A program made the translations under genes and the position numbers. From assembly GCF_016863015.1 (NCBI RefSeq), contig NZ_BOOB01000003.1:310001-374000 (forward strand): a DNA stretch of 64,000 bases, read 5' to 3'. Positions 27,580 through 35,851 of the stretch are shown here, in pieces (the stretch's first letter is position 1; each line of letters opens with the position of its first letter). Below the pieces are notes generated by a model. That model saw only the letters and a program-made list of their open reading frames with translations. It was not told where the DNA came from and did not search any database. This DNA comes from Microbispora amethystogenes. GTDB lineage: Bacteria > Actinomycetota > Actinomycetes > Streptosporangiales > Streptosporangiaceae.

Positions 27580-28974
27580 TCACCCGGTGAGCGCGGACAC
27601 CCATTCCTCGATCTCGTCCGCGCGGCGCGGCAGCGCGGCCGACATCAGCCGGGCGCCGTCGGCCGTGATCACCAGGTCGTCCTCGATGCGGACGCCGATC
27701 CCGCGCAGCTCCGGCGGCAGCGTCAGGTCGTCGGGCTGGAGATAGAGCCCCGGCTCGACGGTCAGCACCTGGCCCTCCTCCAGCACGCCGTCGAGGTAGG
27801 TCTCCGCCCGCGCCCGCGCGCAGTCGTGCACGTCGAGGCCGAGCATGTGGCCGCTGCTGCACAGGGTGTAGCGCCGGTGCAGCCCCGCGCCGGCCTGCGC
27901 CCGCGTCAGCAGCCCCCATTCGACCAGGCCGTCGGAGATGACCCGCATCGCGGTCTCGTGGAAGTCGCGGAAGCGCGCCCCCGGGCGCAGCACGGCGATG
28001 GCCGCCGTCTGCGCCTCGTACACCAGGTCGTACACCTGCCGCTGCACCGGGCCGAACCGGCCCGACAGCGGCAGCGTGCGGGTGACGTCGGCCGTGTAGA
28101 GGTTGTCGCCCTCGACCCCGGCGTCGAGCAGCAGCATCTCGGCGGGGTCGAGCCGTCCGTCGTTGCGGATCCAGTGCAGCACGCAGGCGTGCGCCCCGGA
28201 GGCCACGATCGACTGGTAGCCCACCGCGTTGCCCTCCAGCCGCGAGCGCAGCCCGAAGACGCCCTCGACGTACCGCTCGCCGCGCGGATGCGCGACGGCC
28301 GCGGGCAGCGCGCGCACGACGTCCTCGAACCCGCGCACGGTCGCGTCCACCGCCTGCTGCAACTCCGCGATCTCCCACTCGTCCTTGACCAGCCGCAACT
28401 CCGCCAGGACCGCGGCCAGTCCGGCGTCGCCGTCCGCGGGGGAGACCAGCGCGTCGACCGAGGCGTCGACCCCGCGCAGCACCCGGGCCGGGCCGCGCAG
28501 CGCCGCCGGCAGGTCGTCGATGGGCGCGCACTCGATCTGGTACGCCGCCTCGGTCTCGGCGAGGCCCAGCCGGCGGCCCACCCAGAACTCGCCGTACCGC
28601 CGGTCGCGGTAGAACTCCTGCGACCCGGCGCGGGACGGGCGGGGACGCAGGAAGAGCCGCGCCTCGCCGGACGGCTCGACGACCAGGACCTGGTCGGGCT
28701 GCTGGGCTCCCGTCAGGTACGCGAACGCGCTGTGCGCCCGGAACCGGTGGTCGTCGTCGTTGCTGCGCGCGAGCAGGGTGCCCGAGGGGATGACCAGCCG
28801 CTCGCCGGGCAGCCGCTCGGCGAGCCGGGCCCGCCGCTTGGCCGCGTACGCGGCGACGGGCAGCGGCGTCGGCGCGCTCTCCACGGCGGCGGCCCAGCCG
28901 CCCCGCATGAACTCGTCCAGCGCCGCCGGGATCGGGAGATCGTGACTCCCCGTGTTGAGCTGCTTGCCGGTCAT
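27580..28974 (-). CDS. pepP: Xaa-Pro aminopeptidase (M24B)
   Basis: A 464-residue aminopeptidase P (EC 3.4.11.9), removing an N-terminal residue linked to proline. The N-terminal creatinase-like domain (RRARLAERLPGERLVIPSG) is followed by the pita-bread catalytic domain. The five metal ligands are found in the family order: the DAGVE Asp and TADVTRT Asp, then the 'SSGHMLGLDVHD' His, VLTVEPGLYL Glu and GIRIED Glu-type motif. The ATG at 28974 follows GGAGATGATCG. It stands alone between the PPTase and a CBS protein on the other strand. Role in peptide turnover. Confidence 0.93.
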   Translation of the reverse strand: MTGKQLNTGSHDLPIPAALDEFMRGGWAAAVESAPTPLPVAAYAAKRRARLAERLPGERLVIPSGTLLARSNDDDHRFRAHSAFAYLTGAQQPDQVLVVEPSGEARLFLRPRPSRAGSQEFYRDRRYGEFWVGRRLGLAETEAAYQIECAPIDDLPAALRGPARVLRGVDASVDALVSPADGDAGLAAVLAELRLVKDEWEIAELQQAVDATVRGFEDVVRALPAAVAHPRGERYVEGVFGLRSRLEGNAVGYQSIVASGAHACVLHWIRNDGRLDPAEMLLLDAGVEGDNLYTADVTRTLPLSGRFGPVQRQVYDLVYEAQTAAIAVLRPGARFRDFHETAMRVISDGLVEWGLLTRAQAGAGLHRRYTLCSSGHMLGLDVHDCARARAETYLDGVLEEGQVLTVEPGLYLQPDDLTLPPELRGIGVRIEDDLVITADGARLMSAALPRRADEIEEWVSALTG

Positions 28975-29137
28975 CGATCATCTCCAGGTGGCGGCGATAT
29001 TTGGCCATCGTAGGGGTGTAGGCCCTTGACGAGGGAGGACGGCCGCTGTTGCCTGGGGAAACAGGATGTGCCGTGCCGGGCGGCCGGCGCGGGAGACAGG
29101 GGGCGGGGCCCCCGAGTGCCCCTGGAAGGCGGTGTCG

Positions 29138-29566
29138 ATGCTCATCGGGACGATCTTGCAGAGTAAGGGAACAGGCGTGGCGACCGTTCCACCGCACGCC
29201 ACGGTGTCAGAGCTTCTCGCCCGGCTGGCGGAGCTGAACATCGGTGCGGTGGTGGTGTCGGAGGATGGCCTGTCCATCGACGGCATCGTGTCGGAACGCG
29301 ACGTCGTCCGGCGGCTGCACGAGCACGGGGCCGCGCTGCTCGGCCGGCCCGTCTCGTCGATCATGACTTCGGAGGTGCGCACCTGCGGCCCGGACGCCAA
29401 CGTGGACGACCTGCGCCGCACGATGACCAACCACCGGATCCGGCACGTGCCCGTGGTCAGGGACGGCCGCCTGGCGGGCATCGTCAGCATCGGCGATGTC
29501 GTCAAGACCTCGATCCAGGAACTGGAGAGCGAGCGGGAGGCCCTGGTCGGCTACATCAACGGCTGA
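29138..29566 (+). CDS. Two-CBS-domain protein
   Basis: A 142-residue protein made of two CBS motifs and little else. They occupy about residues 9-62 (VATVPPHATVSELLARLAEL, GIVSERDVVRRL) and 75-130 (VRTCGPDANVDDLRRTM, RHVPVVRDGRLAGIVSIGDVV). Such stand-alone pairs bind adenine nucleotides and often act as energy-sensing regulators. The ATG at 29138 is the preferred start; GTG 29132 is an alternative, with GGAAGG upstream of both. A separate CBS protein of the same design occurs at 51276-51692 in this window. A hairpin terminator follows. Confidence 0.88.
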   Translation: MLIGTILQSKGTGVATVPPHATVSELLARLAELNIGAVVVSEDGLSIDGIVSERDVVRRLHEHGAALLGRPVSSIMTSEVRTCGPDANVDDLRRTMTNHRIRHVPVVRDGRLAGIVSIGDVVKTSIQELESEREALVGYING

Positions 29567-29576
29567 CGGCGCCCTC

Positions 29577-29613
29577 CACGGGGCGGGACAGCCCTCGGCC
29601 GTCTCGCCCCGTG
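29577..29613 (+). terminator. Hairpin terminator after the CBS gene
   Basis: A 13-bp stem (29577-29589 and 29601-29613) with one G-U wobble and an 11-nt loop lies 10 nt after the CBS stop codon. There is no T-run, as is common in GC-rich actinobacteria. It also precedes the Smr gene start at 29647. Confidence 0.65.
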
Positions 29614-29646
29614 CCTTCGCGCGGGCGCCGATCTAGACTGGCTCGT

Positions 29647-29901
29647 GTGAAGCTGAAGCTGGATCTCCACGACATCTACAACAAGGGCAGCGAGATCGAC
29701 CGGGCGCTGCACGGCATCATCCAGGAGGCCGTACGCAAGAAGGCGACCCAGGTGGAGATCATCCCCGGCAAGGGATCCGGCCAGCTCAAGAAGAAGGTGC
29801 TGCGCTTCCTGGAGAAGAAGGAGATCAAGGCGCTCTACCACCGGATCGACAAGGACGCCAAGAACCACGGCCGTCTGTTCGTCTACTTCCAGTGGAAGTA
29901 A
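29647..29901 (+). CDS. Small Smr-domain protein
   Basis: An 84-residue protein consisting of a single Smr domain, the endonuclease-like C-terminal module of MutS2. The diagnostic motifs are LDLHD near the N-terminus and 'IIPGKGSGQLKKKV' in the middle. Stand-alone Smr proteins are found in many actinobacteria, and in other species Smr domains nick DNA or cleave mRNA on collided ribosomes; the role of this one is unknown. The start is the GTG at 29647. Confidence 0.85.
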   Translation: MKLKLDLHDIYNKGSEIDRALHGIIQEAVRKKATQVEIIPGKGSGQLKKKVLRFLEKKEIKALYHRIDKDAKNHGRLFVYFQWK

Positions 29902-29963
29902 GGGCGTCTCGCCTCCACCAGGGTGAACGTCATGTCGATCGGGTTATCCGGCAAAGTCGCGCT

Positions 29964-30422
29964 TCACCTGGGAGGGGCGAACATTTGTCGCAACACGCTC
30001 ACATTCAGGCTGCGTTCGAATTCCGGCGGAAGGAACAGCCTGAACGTTTCGCTCGCCAGCTCGGCCTCCTCGACCTCCGCCTCGTACGCCTCACGGGCCA
30101 ACTCCGGTTCTATCTGCAATTGGCGAGCCGTTTGCGCCTCATAGTAGGGATCCCACCCCGGCTGCCATTCCTGGGGCTCTAGCGCCGCTGGTAGGGAGGG
30201 CTCCGCGGTGAACCGGCGGAGTGCGGTGAGTCGAGGGAGCAGCGTGGGCGTGGAAACCCGCGCTCTTTCGTGGGGGACACGGGGCGCAGTCGCCATGGAC
30301 GGCGCCATGGGTGCCGGTGCCGGGGCAACCGGGACCACGTCGGCGGATGCGGCAGACGATATCGCCACGGACAGAAAAGCCGTCGAAAGGGCGGCGCCGC
30401 CCAGACGTACGAAATTCTTCAT
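29964..30422 (-). CDS. Secreted protein of unknown function
   Basis: A 152-residue protein with a clean Sec signal peptide (MKNFVRLGGAALSTAFLSVAISSAASA, seen in parts, with the AxA cleavage site near residue 27). The mature part is Pro/Ala-rich for about 35 residues, then acidic (EAEVEEAELASE) with a short C-terminal segment containing SLNVSVLRQMF. I do not recognise a family. The mature protein is about 125 residues with no cysteines and no membrane segments. The start is the ATG at 30422. The gene stands alone, with no clear operon partner. Confidence 0.7.
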   Translation of the reverse strand: MKNFVRLGGAALSTAFLSVAISSAASADVVPVAPAPAPMAPSMATAPRVPHERARVSTPTLLPRLTALRRFTAEPSLPAALEPQEWQPGWDPYYEAQTARQLQIEPELAREAYEAEVEEAELASETFRLFLPPEFERSLNVSVLRQMFAPPR

Positions 30423-30634
30423 GTCCAGCCTTCCTTCGATTCGTCGGTCAGCCGATCAATTCGTGGAGGGGGGTACCCGGCCGAGCCTGTCCCGCGCACC
30501 GACACGCCCGCCGCATACCGTTCTTCTACGGCACCATGACCACAGACATGGGAAATGGAGCCGGGTCAAGGAAGGGTCGGAGACCGCAGGCCGGAACGGC
30601 GCTCAATCACCTCCGGCGGAAGTGACCGCCCGGG

Positions 30635-31369
30635 CTATCGCGGGGGCAGGACGCAGAACTCGTGGCCGTCGGGATCGGCCATGACGACCCAGCCGACCTC
30701 GCCCTGACCGATGTCGAGGCGCGTCGCCCCCAGGGAGATGAGACGGTCGACCTCCGCCTGCTGGTCACCGCCGGGAGACGGAGCGAGGTCGAAGTGGAGG
30801 CGGTCCTTCCCGGTTTTCGGCATCAGCGGCGGACCACCCCAGGTGATCTTCGGTCCGCCGTGCGGGGAGCGGATCGCGGTCTCCTCGTCCTGGTCCCAGA
30901 CCAGCGGCCAGCCCAGCGCCTCGCTCCAGAAGTATCCGACCTTCTGCGAACCGTCGCAGGCGAGCGCACCGATGAAGCCGCATTCGGCGAGGAACCGGTT
31001 GCCGGCCTCGCTCACGCAGAACTCGTTGCCCTCCGGGTCCGCGAGCACGACATGGCCCTCCTCCGGGCGTTGGCCGATGTCGATGTGCCGGGCGCCCAGC
31101 CCGAGCGCCCGCGCCACCGTCTCCCGCTGCTCCTCTGGGGACGTGCTCTTCAGATCGAAATGCACCGGGTTCTGGCCCGACTTCTGCTCCCTGGTCGGAA
31201 GGAACCGAAGCCGGAACCCGGTGTCGTCGTCCGGCAGGAGCGCGACCCCGTCCCGGGGGTCGCCGGTCGTCTCCCAGCCCAGGACTCCGGCCCAGAAGCG
31301 CGCGAGACGGACCGGGTCGTGGGCGTCGAAGCAGAGCGCGTGGAGGTCGCAGGTCATCCCGCTCCTCAC
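30635..31369 (-). CDS. VOC-family protein (two glyoxalase-like domains)
   Basis: A 244-residue protein with two glyoxalase/VOC-like modules. The first starts at LHALCFDAHDPVRLARFWAGVLGW and ends at DPEGNEFCV. The second repeats the same end motif (DPDGHEFCV) and the start GSQKVGYFWSEALGW. Both modules carry the alternating beta-alpha-beta-beta-beta folds that bind a metal in glyoxalases or dioxygenases. The metal ligands of the second are only partly clear. The exact reaction is unknown. It stands alone, followed by the convergent-side orphan secreted protein gene. Confidence 0.85.
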   Translation of the reverse strand: MRSGMTCDLHALCFDAHDPVRLARFWAGVLGWETTGDPRDGVALLPDDDTGFRLRFLPTREQKSGQNPVHFDLKSTSPEEQRETVARALGLGARHIDIGQRPEEGHVVLADPEGNEFCVSEAGNRFLAECGFIGALACDGSQKVGYFWSEALGWPLVWDQDEETAIRSPHGGPKITWGGPPLMPKTGKDRLHFDLAPSPGGDQQAEVDRLISLGATRLDIGQGEVGWVVMADPDGHEFCVLPPR

Positions 31370-31500
31370 CTCCGGTCTGGTGGTTCACGGCCGCGGACGG
31401 GGCACGTCCGACGCGCCCGCGAAGGACGATAACCCCGAGCGCCCGGGGCCCGCCACGGAATAAAAGCGCCAGCGCGGGCGGGGATGCGATGCCCGCACGC

Positions 31501-31941
31501 TCAAGATTGAGGTTGGACGTGTCGCGATCGGTCACCTGGAGTGGAAGTGAGGGCTGTCCGCCGTTCCGCTCCCGGCAGGGCCGGACGCTGCCGGTGGTGT
31601 CGCCGGGCGCGCGTTCCGTCCATTGAGCGGGTCGCCGGGGCGCTCGGGCGGCCCGCGAGACGGCAGGCGAGGCAGTGGTCGTGGCCCGTCATCGGATCCT
31701 TCACCCGCCAGTCCCACTGCTCCGGAGGCCGGGGGCCGCTGGGCTTGCCCCAGCCCGCGAGGTGCAGCGCCCAGGTGACCAGGCCGCCCAGGACGATCAC
31801 CGCGAGTCCGAGCCGGACGCCGGGCGGCGAGGCCGCGCACATCGCCGCCCCCACCGTCGCGCAGCCGGCCAGCACGACGACGCAGCCGGTCCAGCCCGCG
31901 ATCGTGTGCCCGAGATCGACGTCGTCGTGCAGGCCGCTCAT
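31501..31941 (-). CDS. Small membrane protein resembling the HGxxPAAW family
   Basis: A 146-residue protein with two transmembrane helices after a short N-terminus containing 'DLGHTIAGWTG'. This echoes the HGxxPAAW sequence of small actinobacterial membrane proteins, although the His-Gly and Pro-Ala-Ala are altered. After the helices comes 'WALHLAGWGKPSGPRP' and a CLACRLAGR segment with a CxxC. The last 50 residues are Arg/Pro-rich and poorly conserved-looking. The gene is divergent from a MarR regulator and shares its regulatory region. Function unknown; the family match is a resemblance, not a certain call. Confidence 0.6.
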   Translation of the reverse strand: MSGLHDDVDLGHTIAGWTGCVVVLAGCATVGAAMCAASPPGVRLGLAVIVLGGLVTWALHLAGWGKPSGPRPPEQWDWRVKDPMTGHDHCLACRLAGRPSAPATRSMDGTRARRHHRQRPALPGAERRTALTSTPGDRSRHVQPQS

Positions 31942-31962
31942 GGCTCTCCTTAGTATGGGGAA

Positions 31963-31993
31963 GAGTTAACTCACCAACTAAACATCTTAGATG
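31963..31993. promoter_or_regulatory. Two palindromes between the membrane-protein and MarR genes
   Basis: GAGTTAACTC (31963-31972) is a perfect 10-bp palindrome. CATCTTAGATG (31983-31993) is a perfect inverted repeat of 5 bp about a central T. Together they fill the AT-rich gap of the divergent pair and are good candidates for MarR binding sites. Confidence 0.6.
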
Positions 31994-32008
31994 CTAAGGA
32001 GATTGGGG

Positions 32009-32524
32009 ATGGACGGCAAGCCGCGTCCGGAGGCGACGCCCGCGCAGGCCCTGGCCGGCATGGACCAGCTGATCGCGCTCAGCCTGGTCGGGCAGCAGGA
32101 CATCGCCCAGCGGCTCGGGCTGAACGTCACCGACCTGACCTGCCTCGGCTTCGTCCTGGCGGCGGGGGACGACCCGATCAGCGCGGGCGCGCTCGCCCGC
32201 CAGGCCGGTCTCACCACGGGCGCGGTGACCGGTGTGCTGAACCGCCTCGAACGGGCCGGGTACGCGCGCCGGGAGGCGGACCCGGCGGACCGGCGGCGGG
32301 TGCGGGTCGTCGCCGACCCGGCCGCCGTCGCCACGGTGACGGCCGTCTACGAGCCCTTCTACCGGCGGCTGAACGAGCTGTTCGCCGGCTACACGCCCGA
32401 CGAGATCGCCGTACTGTCCGACTGGTTCACCCGCGCGGGCGGCCTCATGCGGACGTACCTGGAGGAGATCCGGCGTGACGAGCACGCCGGCGTGCCCCGC
32501 GCCCGGCGCACAAGGAGCCGATGA
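32009..32524 (+). CDS. MarR-family regulator
   Basis: A 171-residue MarR-type regulator. The winged-helix part is ISAGALARQAGLTTGAVTGVLNRLERAGYARREADPADRRRVRVV (seen in sections), with a DPADRRR wing. The start is the ATG at 32009, with AAGGAG about 8 nt upstream; an ATG at 31991 sits ahead of that ribosome site and is unlikely. The last residues are Arg-rich. It is divergent from the small membrane-protein gene, with palindromes in the gap. Confidence 0.85.
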   Translation: MDGKPRPEATPAQALAGMDQLIALSLVGQQDIAQRLGLNVTDLTCLGFVLAAGDDPISAGALARQAGLTTGAVTGVLNRLERAGYARREADPADRRRVRVVADPAAVATVTAVYEPFYRRLNELFAGYTPDEIAVLSDWFTRAGGLMRTYLEEIRRDEHAGVPRARRTRSR

Positions 32525-32605
32525 GGCCGGAGACCGGCGAGGCCCACGATCTCCCGGAGCGCGCAGGCGGTCAGCCGGCCGCTGAGGGCGGGCGGGGCCG
32601 GGGGC

Positions 32606-32980
32606 TCAGAGCTTGCGGACGTGCCAGGCCTCATCGGCGGCGGCCAGCACGCCGTCGAGAGACGCTCCGCCGCCCGCGGCCACGACCGCGGAGACGGCCC
32701 CCTCCACGAACGGCACATCCGCGATCACCACCCGGCCGGGGCTCTCCAGCAGCCGGGCGGTCAGCACCGAGCTCCCCAGGTCGGGGATCAGCACGACACC
32801 GTCCCCCTGGTCCACCTCCTCGACCGCCGCGCTCACCCGGTCGGGGCTGGTGCCGAGACCGCCGTCCTCGGTGCCTCCGGCCGCCGCCAGCGGCACCTTC
32901 GCCCCGCCGATCTGCCTGGCCAGCGCGACCACTTCCGCGGCCAGGCCGCCGCTGTGCGAGATCAGTACGATGCCGACCAT
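32606..32980 (-). CDS. dhaM: DhaM, PTS-dependent dihydroxyacetone kinase phosphotransferase subunit
   Basis: The EIIA-mannose-like subunit that carries the phosphoryl group from HPr (PTS) to DhaL, 124 residues. The N-terminal strand 'VGIVLISHSGGLAAEVVALA' includes the phosphorylatable histidine in SHSGG. The second half has VDQGDGVVLIPDLGSS and the usual GAVSAVVAAGGG stretch. It is last in the dhaK-dhaL-dhaM operon, 124 nt after dhaL. This variant uses phosphoenolpyruvate through the PTS instead of ATP. Confidence 0.93.
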   Translation of the reverse strand: MVGIVLISHSGGLAAEVVALARQIGGAKVPLAAAGGTEDGGLGTSPDRVSAAVEEVDQGDGVVLIPDLGSSVLTARLLESPGRVVIADVPFVEGAVSAVVAAGGGASLDGVLAAADEAWHVRKL

Positions 32981-33104
32981 TCCTCACTCCTGTGGTCCGT
33001 CGTGAACGTGAGCCTGCCGCGCCGGGCACCGCCACCGGTCGCGAGACCGCAGAGAGGCCGGCCACTACTTCCGGCCATCTGAACGTGAGCCGGGCGCGGG
33101 GCGC

Positions 33105-33734
33105 TCACCCTCGGGAGGCGGCGGCCCTGAGCGCGCCGAAGACGAGAGCGGTCGAGGCCGCGCCGGGGTCCTCGTGCCCGACGCTGCGGGGTCCCAGGTA
33201 GCTCGCCCTGCCCTTGCGTGCCTGCAGCGGCACCGTGGCCCTGGCCCCCTCCGCCGCCGCCGTGGCCGCCGCCTCCAGGGCCTCCTCCGGCTTCAACCCG
33301 TCCCGTACGGCCCGGGACAGCGCCGCGGCGGCGGGAGCGAGGGCGTCGACCATCGTCTTGTCGCCCTCCGCCGCCGAGCCGAGGCGCCGTACGCCGGCCA
33401 GGGCCGCGTCCACGCCCGCGCTCAGCTCGGCCGGCGAGATCTCGGGGGCCTCGCCGAACGCCTTGCCCATCTCCCGGAAGGCGGTGCCGTAGAGGGGGCC
33501 GGAGGCGCCGCCCACCTTGCGGATCAGCGTGGTTCCCACCAGCACGAGGAGCGCGCCGGGGGTCCGCGGCGGGGCGGCGGCCAGCGCCTCGCCGACGGCG
33601 GTGAACCCGCGGTCGAGGTTCGTCCCGTGGTCGGCGTCGCCGATCGCGGCGTCCAGTTCGGTGAGGTGGTCGCGCCCGGCCCGTACGGCGGCGGTGATCT
33701 CCTCGATCCAGGCGGCGAAGAACTCGGTGTTCAC
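33105..33734 (-). CDS. dhaL: DhaL, ADP-binding subunit of dihydroxyacetone kinase
   Basis: DhaL, 209 residues, holds ADP that is phosphorylated by DhaM and then phosphorylates the dihydroxyacetone bound to DhaK. The conserved metal-ADP motif AAIGDADHGTNLDRGF is at about residues 29-44, with three aspartates/His positions. It continues with GGASGPLYGTAF and EGDKTMVDAL, both family signatures. I chose the GTG at 33734 because GGGAG lies 7 nt upstream; a longer in-frame reading through the spacer is possible but would be unusual. It lies downstream of dhaK in the same operon. Confidence 0.93.
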   Translation of the reverse strand: MNTEFFAAWIEEITAAVRAGRDHLTELDAAIGDADHGTNLDRGFTAVGEALAAAPPRTPGALLVLVGTTLIRKVGGASGPLYGTAFREMGKAFGEAPEISPAELSAGVDAALAGVRRLGSAAEGDKTMVDALAPAAAALSRAVRDGLKPEEALEAAATAAAEGARATVPLQARKGRASYLGPRSVGHEDPGAASTALVFGALRAAASRG

Positions 33735-33892
33735 GAAGCGGCTCCCAGAGCGGATCTTCAGGGCGGATCTCGGGGCGGATCTCAGGACGGGTTCCGGGAC
33801 GGATCCCGGGGTGATCTCCCAGCGGATCACGGCGTGTCTCCAGGACGCGTTCCGAAGCGGCTCCGGGGCGTACGTCCCCGGCCGGAGGGTGG
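33735..33892 (-). repeat. Decayed ~12-bp periodic repeat in the dhaK-dhaL spacer
   Basis: This 158-nt spacer contains GGATCT-like hexamers at 33752, 33765, 33777, 33801, 33812 and 33824, mostly 11-13 nt apart, with a weaker copy in the gap near 33789. No other gene signal is present, and the frame of dhaL stays open through it. It may be an old tandem repeat, or a structured spacer affecting dhaL translation. Confidence 0.5.
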
Positions 33893-34885
33893 TCAGCGGC
33901 CCCAGCGCAGCGCGGGCGTCTCCACCGGCGAGTCCCACAGCCGGGTGAGCTCGCCGGTCAGCGCGCAGGTCGTCACCATGAACCCCTGCATGTCGAGGCT
34001 GGTCACGTAGTTGCCGACCAGGCTGCGCACGACCGTCGCGCCCTTCTCCCGAAGGTACGCCTCCACCTCGGCGAAAACGACGTACAGCTCGATGAGCGGC
34101 GTTCCGCCCATGCCGTTGACCATCACCAGCGTCTCGCCGGACGGCGGCAGGTCGTCGCCGATCGCGTCCACCGCGACGCGGGCGATCTCGCGGGCCTCGC
34201 CCATCGCGGCGCGGCTGCGGCCGGGCTCGCCGTGGATGCCGATGCCGAGCTCGATCTCCGTCTCGCCGAGCTCGAAGGTGGGCTTACCCGCCGCGGGGAC
34301 GGTGCAGGGCGTGAGCGCGACGCCGAAGGAGCGGCTCCGCTCGTTGACCTCCCGGGCCACCCGCGCCACCTCGGCGAGGGGCGCGCCGGTCTCCGCCAGC
34401 GCGCCGGCGATCTTCTCCACGAACAGCGTGGCCCCGGTGCCCCGGCGGCCCGCCGTGTAGAGGGAGTCGCGCACGGCCACGTCGTCGTTCACCAGCACGG
34501 TGGCGACCTCGACGCCCTCGTCGCCGCTGAGCTCGGCGGCCATCTCGAAGTTCAGCACGTCGCCGGTGTAGTTCTTCACGATGTGCAGCACGCCCGCGCC
34601 GCCGTCCACGCCCTTGGTGGCCTCGACGAGCTGGTCGGGCACCGGCGAGGTGAAGACCTCTCCGGGGCAGGCCGCGTCGAGCATGCCGTGCCCGACGAAC
34701 CCGGCGTGCAGGGGCTCGTGCCCGGAGCCGCCGCCGGAGACCAGCCCGACCTTGCCGGGACGGGCACCCTCCGCGCGGAAGACGACGGCGTTCTCCAGGT
34801 CCACACGGAGCGAGGGGTGGGCGGCGGCCATGCCGCGCAGCGCGTCGGAGACGAGCGAACCGGCGCTGTTGATCAGCTTCTTCAC
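33893..34885 (-). CDS. dhaK: DhaK, dihydroxyacetone-binding subunit
   Basis: DhaK, 330 residues, binds dihydroxyacetone covalently as a hemiaminal on a histidine and receives phosphate from DhaL. The N-terminal glycine-rich 'VSGGGSGHEPLHAGFVGHGM' contains the conserved GSGHEP and the family histidine motif. MKNYTGD-type 'VKNYTGDVLNFEMA' and 'VNGMGGTPLIELYV' follow. The GTG at 34885 has GGGAG 6 nt upstream. It is the first gene of dhaKLM. No regulator gene such as DhaS or DhaR is adjacent. Confidence 0.95.
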   Translation of the reverse strand: MKKLINSAGSLVSDALRGMAAAHPSLRVDLENAVVFRAEGARPGKVGLVSGGGSGHEPLHAGFVGHGMLDAACPGEVFTSPVPDQLVEATKGVDGGAGVLHIVKNYTGDVLNFEMAAELSGDEGVEVATVLVNDDVAVRDSLYTAGRRGTGATLFVEKIAGALAETGAPLAEVARVAREVNERSRSFGVALTPCTVPAAGKPTFELGETEIELGIGIHGEPGRSRAAMGEAREIARVAVDAIGDDLPPSGETLVMVNGMGGTPLIELYVVFAEVEAYLREKGATVVRSLVGNYVTSLDMQGFMVTTCALTGELTRLWDSPVETPALRWGR

Positions 34886-35077
34886 AGACGTCTCCCTCGT
34901 GCTTGCTCGCGAAGTCGCGGGCCCGGCCGGCCCGTTCCCGACCTTCGTCCGGCCGGACCGGCCGCGTCAAGGGGCCCGCGTCCGTACGGCTCCACTTGTG
35001 TAAAGAGAGTCATATGGCGTCCGGGGGGGACGGTATAGGAGGATCAGCAGGGGGTGTCCTGACAGTTGGGAGGCGGA

Positions 35078-35851
35078 ATGTCGGTGTTGCGGGATCTGCT
35101 GGACGGCATCCGGGGAGGGGGGATCGACGTCCTCGACCTCACCGCGCCGTTGAGCGAGCGGACACCGATCCTCGCCCTGCCGGAACCGTTCGGCCAGACG
35201 GTGCCGTTCACGCTTCAGGAGATCAGCCGGTACGACGACCGCGGCCCGGCCTGGTACTGGAACAACTTCACGACCGGCGAGCACACCGGCACGCACTTCG
35301 ACGCGCCGGTCCACTGGGTGACCGGGCGCGACGGCGAGGATGTGTCGCAGATCGCCCCCGCCCGGCTGATCGCCCCCGCGGTCGTGCTGGACTTCAGCGC
35401 GCAGTCGGCGGACGACCCCGACTTCCTGCTGGAGATCGACCACGTCAAGGCGTGGGAGTCCGAGCACGGCCCGCTGCCCGACGGCGGCTGGCTGCTCTAC
35501 CGCACCGGCTGGGACGTGCGCGCCCACGACCAGGGGGAGTTCCTCAACGCCGACGAGACGGGCCCGCACACGCCCGGCATGTCGGCCGGCTGCGCCCGGT
35601 TCCTCGCCGAGGAGACGCCGATCGCGGGCATCGGCGTGGAGACCGTGGGCACCGACGCGGGCGCCGCGCACTCCTTCGACCCCGCGTTCCCCTGTCACTC
35701 GTACCTGCTCGGCGCGGGCAAGTACGGCCTGACCCAGCTGCGCAACCTCGACCGGCTGCCGCCGACGGGCGCGGTGGTGATCGCGGGCCCGCTGCCGATC
35801 GTCGGCGGCTCGGGCAGCCCGGTCCGCGTGCTGGCGCTGGTGGAGCGATGA
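35078..35851 (+). CDS. Cyclase-family metal-dependent hydrolase (isatin hydrolase/kynurenine formamidase fold)
   Basis: A 257-residue cyclase-family (PF04199) hydrolase, related to kynurenine formamidase and isatin hydrolase. The metal-binding motif HTGTHFDAPVHW is present at about residues 70-81. The 'GVETVGTDAG' segment and a final 'YLLGAGKYGLTQLRNLDRLPPTG' block follow in the family order. The preferred start is the ATG at 35078, with GGGAGG 4-5 nt upstream. Its stop overlaps the start of a ThDP-dependent enzyme gene (ATGA), so the two proteins are made together and probably act in one pathway. The substrate is unknown. Confidence 0.87.
   Translation: MSVLRDLLDGIRGGGIDVLDLTAPLSERTPILALPEPFGQTVPFTLQEISRYDDRGPAWYWNNFTTGEHTGTHFDAPVHWVTGRDGEDVSQIAPARLIAPAVVLDFSAQSADDPDFLLEIDHVKAWESEHGPLPDGGWLLYRTGWDVRAHDQGEFLNADETGPHTPGMSAGCARFLAEETPIAGIGVETVGTDAGAAHSFDPAFPCHSYLLGAGKYGLTQLRNLDRLPPTGAVVIAGPLPIVGGSGSPVRVLALVER

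Noticed and set aside
26784-28974. Biosynthetic gene cluster suggested by the PPTase
   Set aside because: No carrier-protein, PKS or NRPS gene lies nearby; the neighbours are a CDF transporter and a peptidase.
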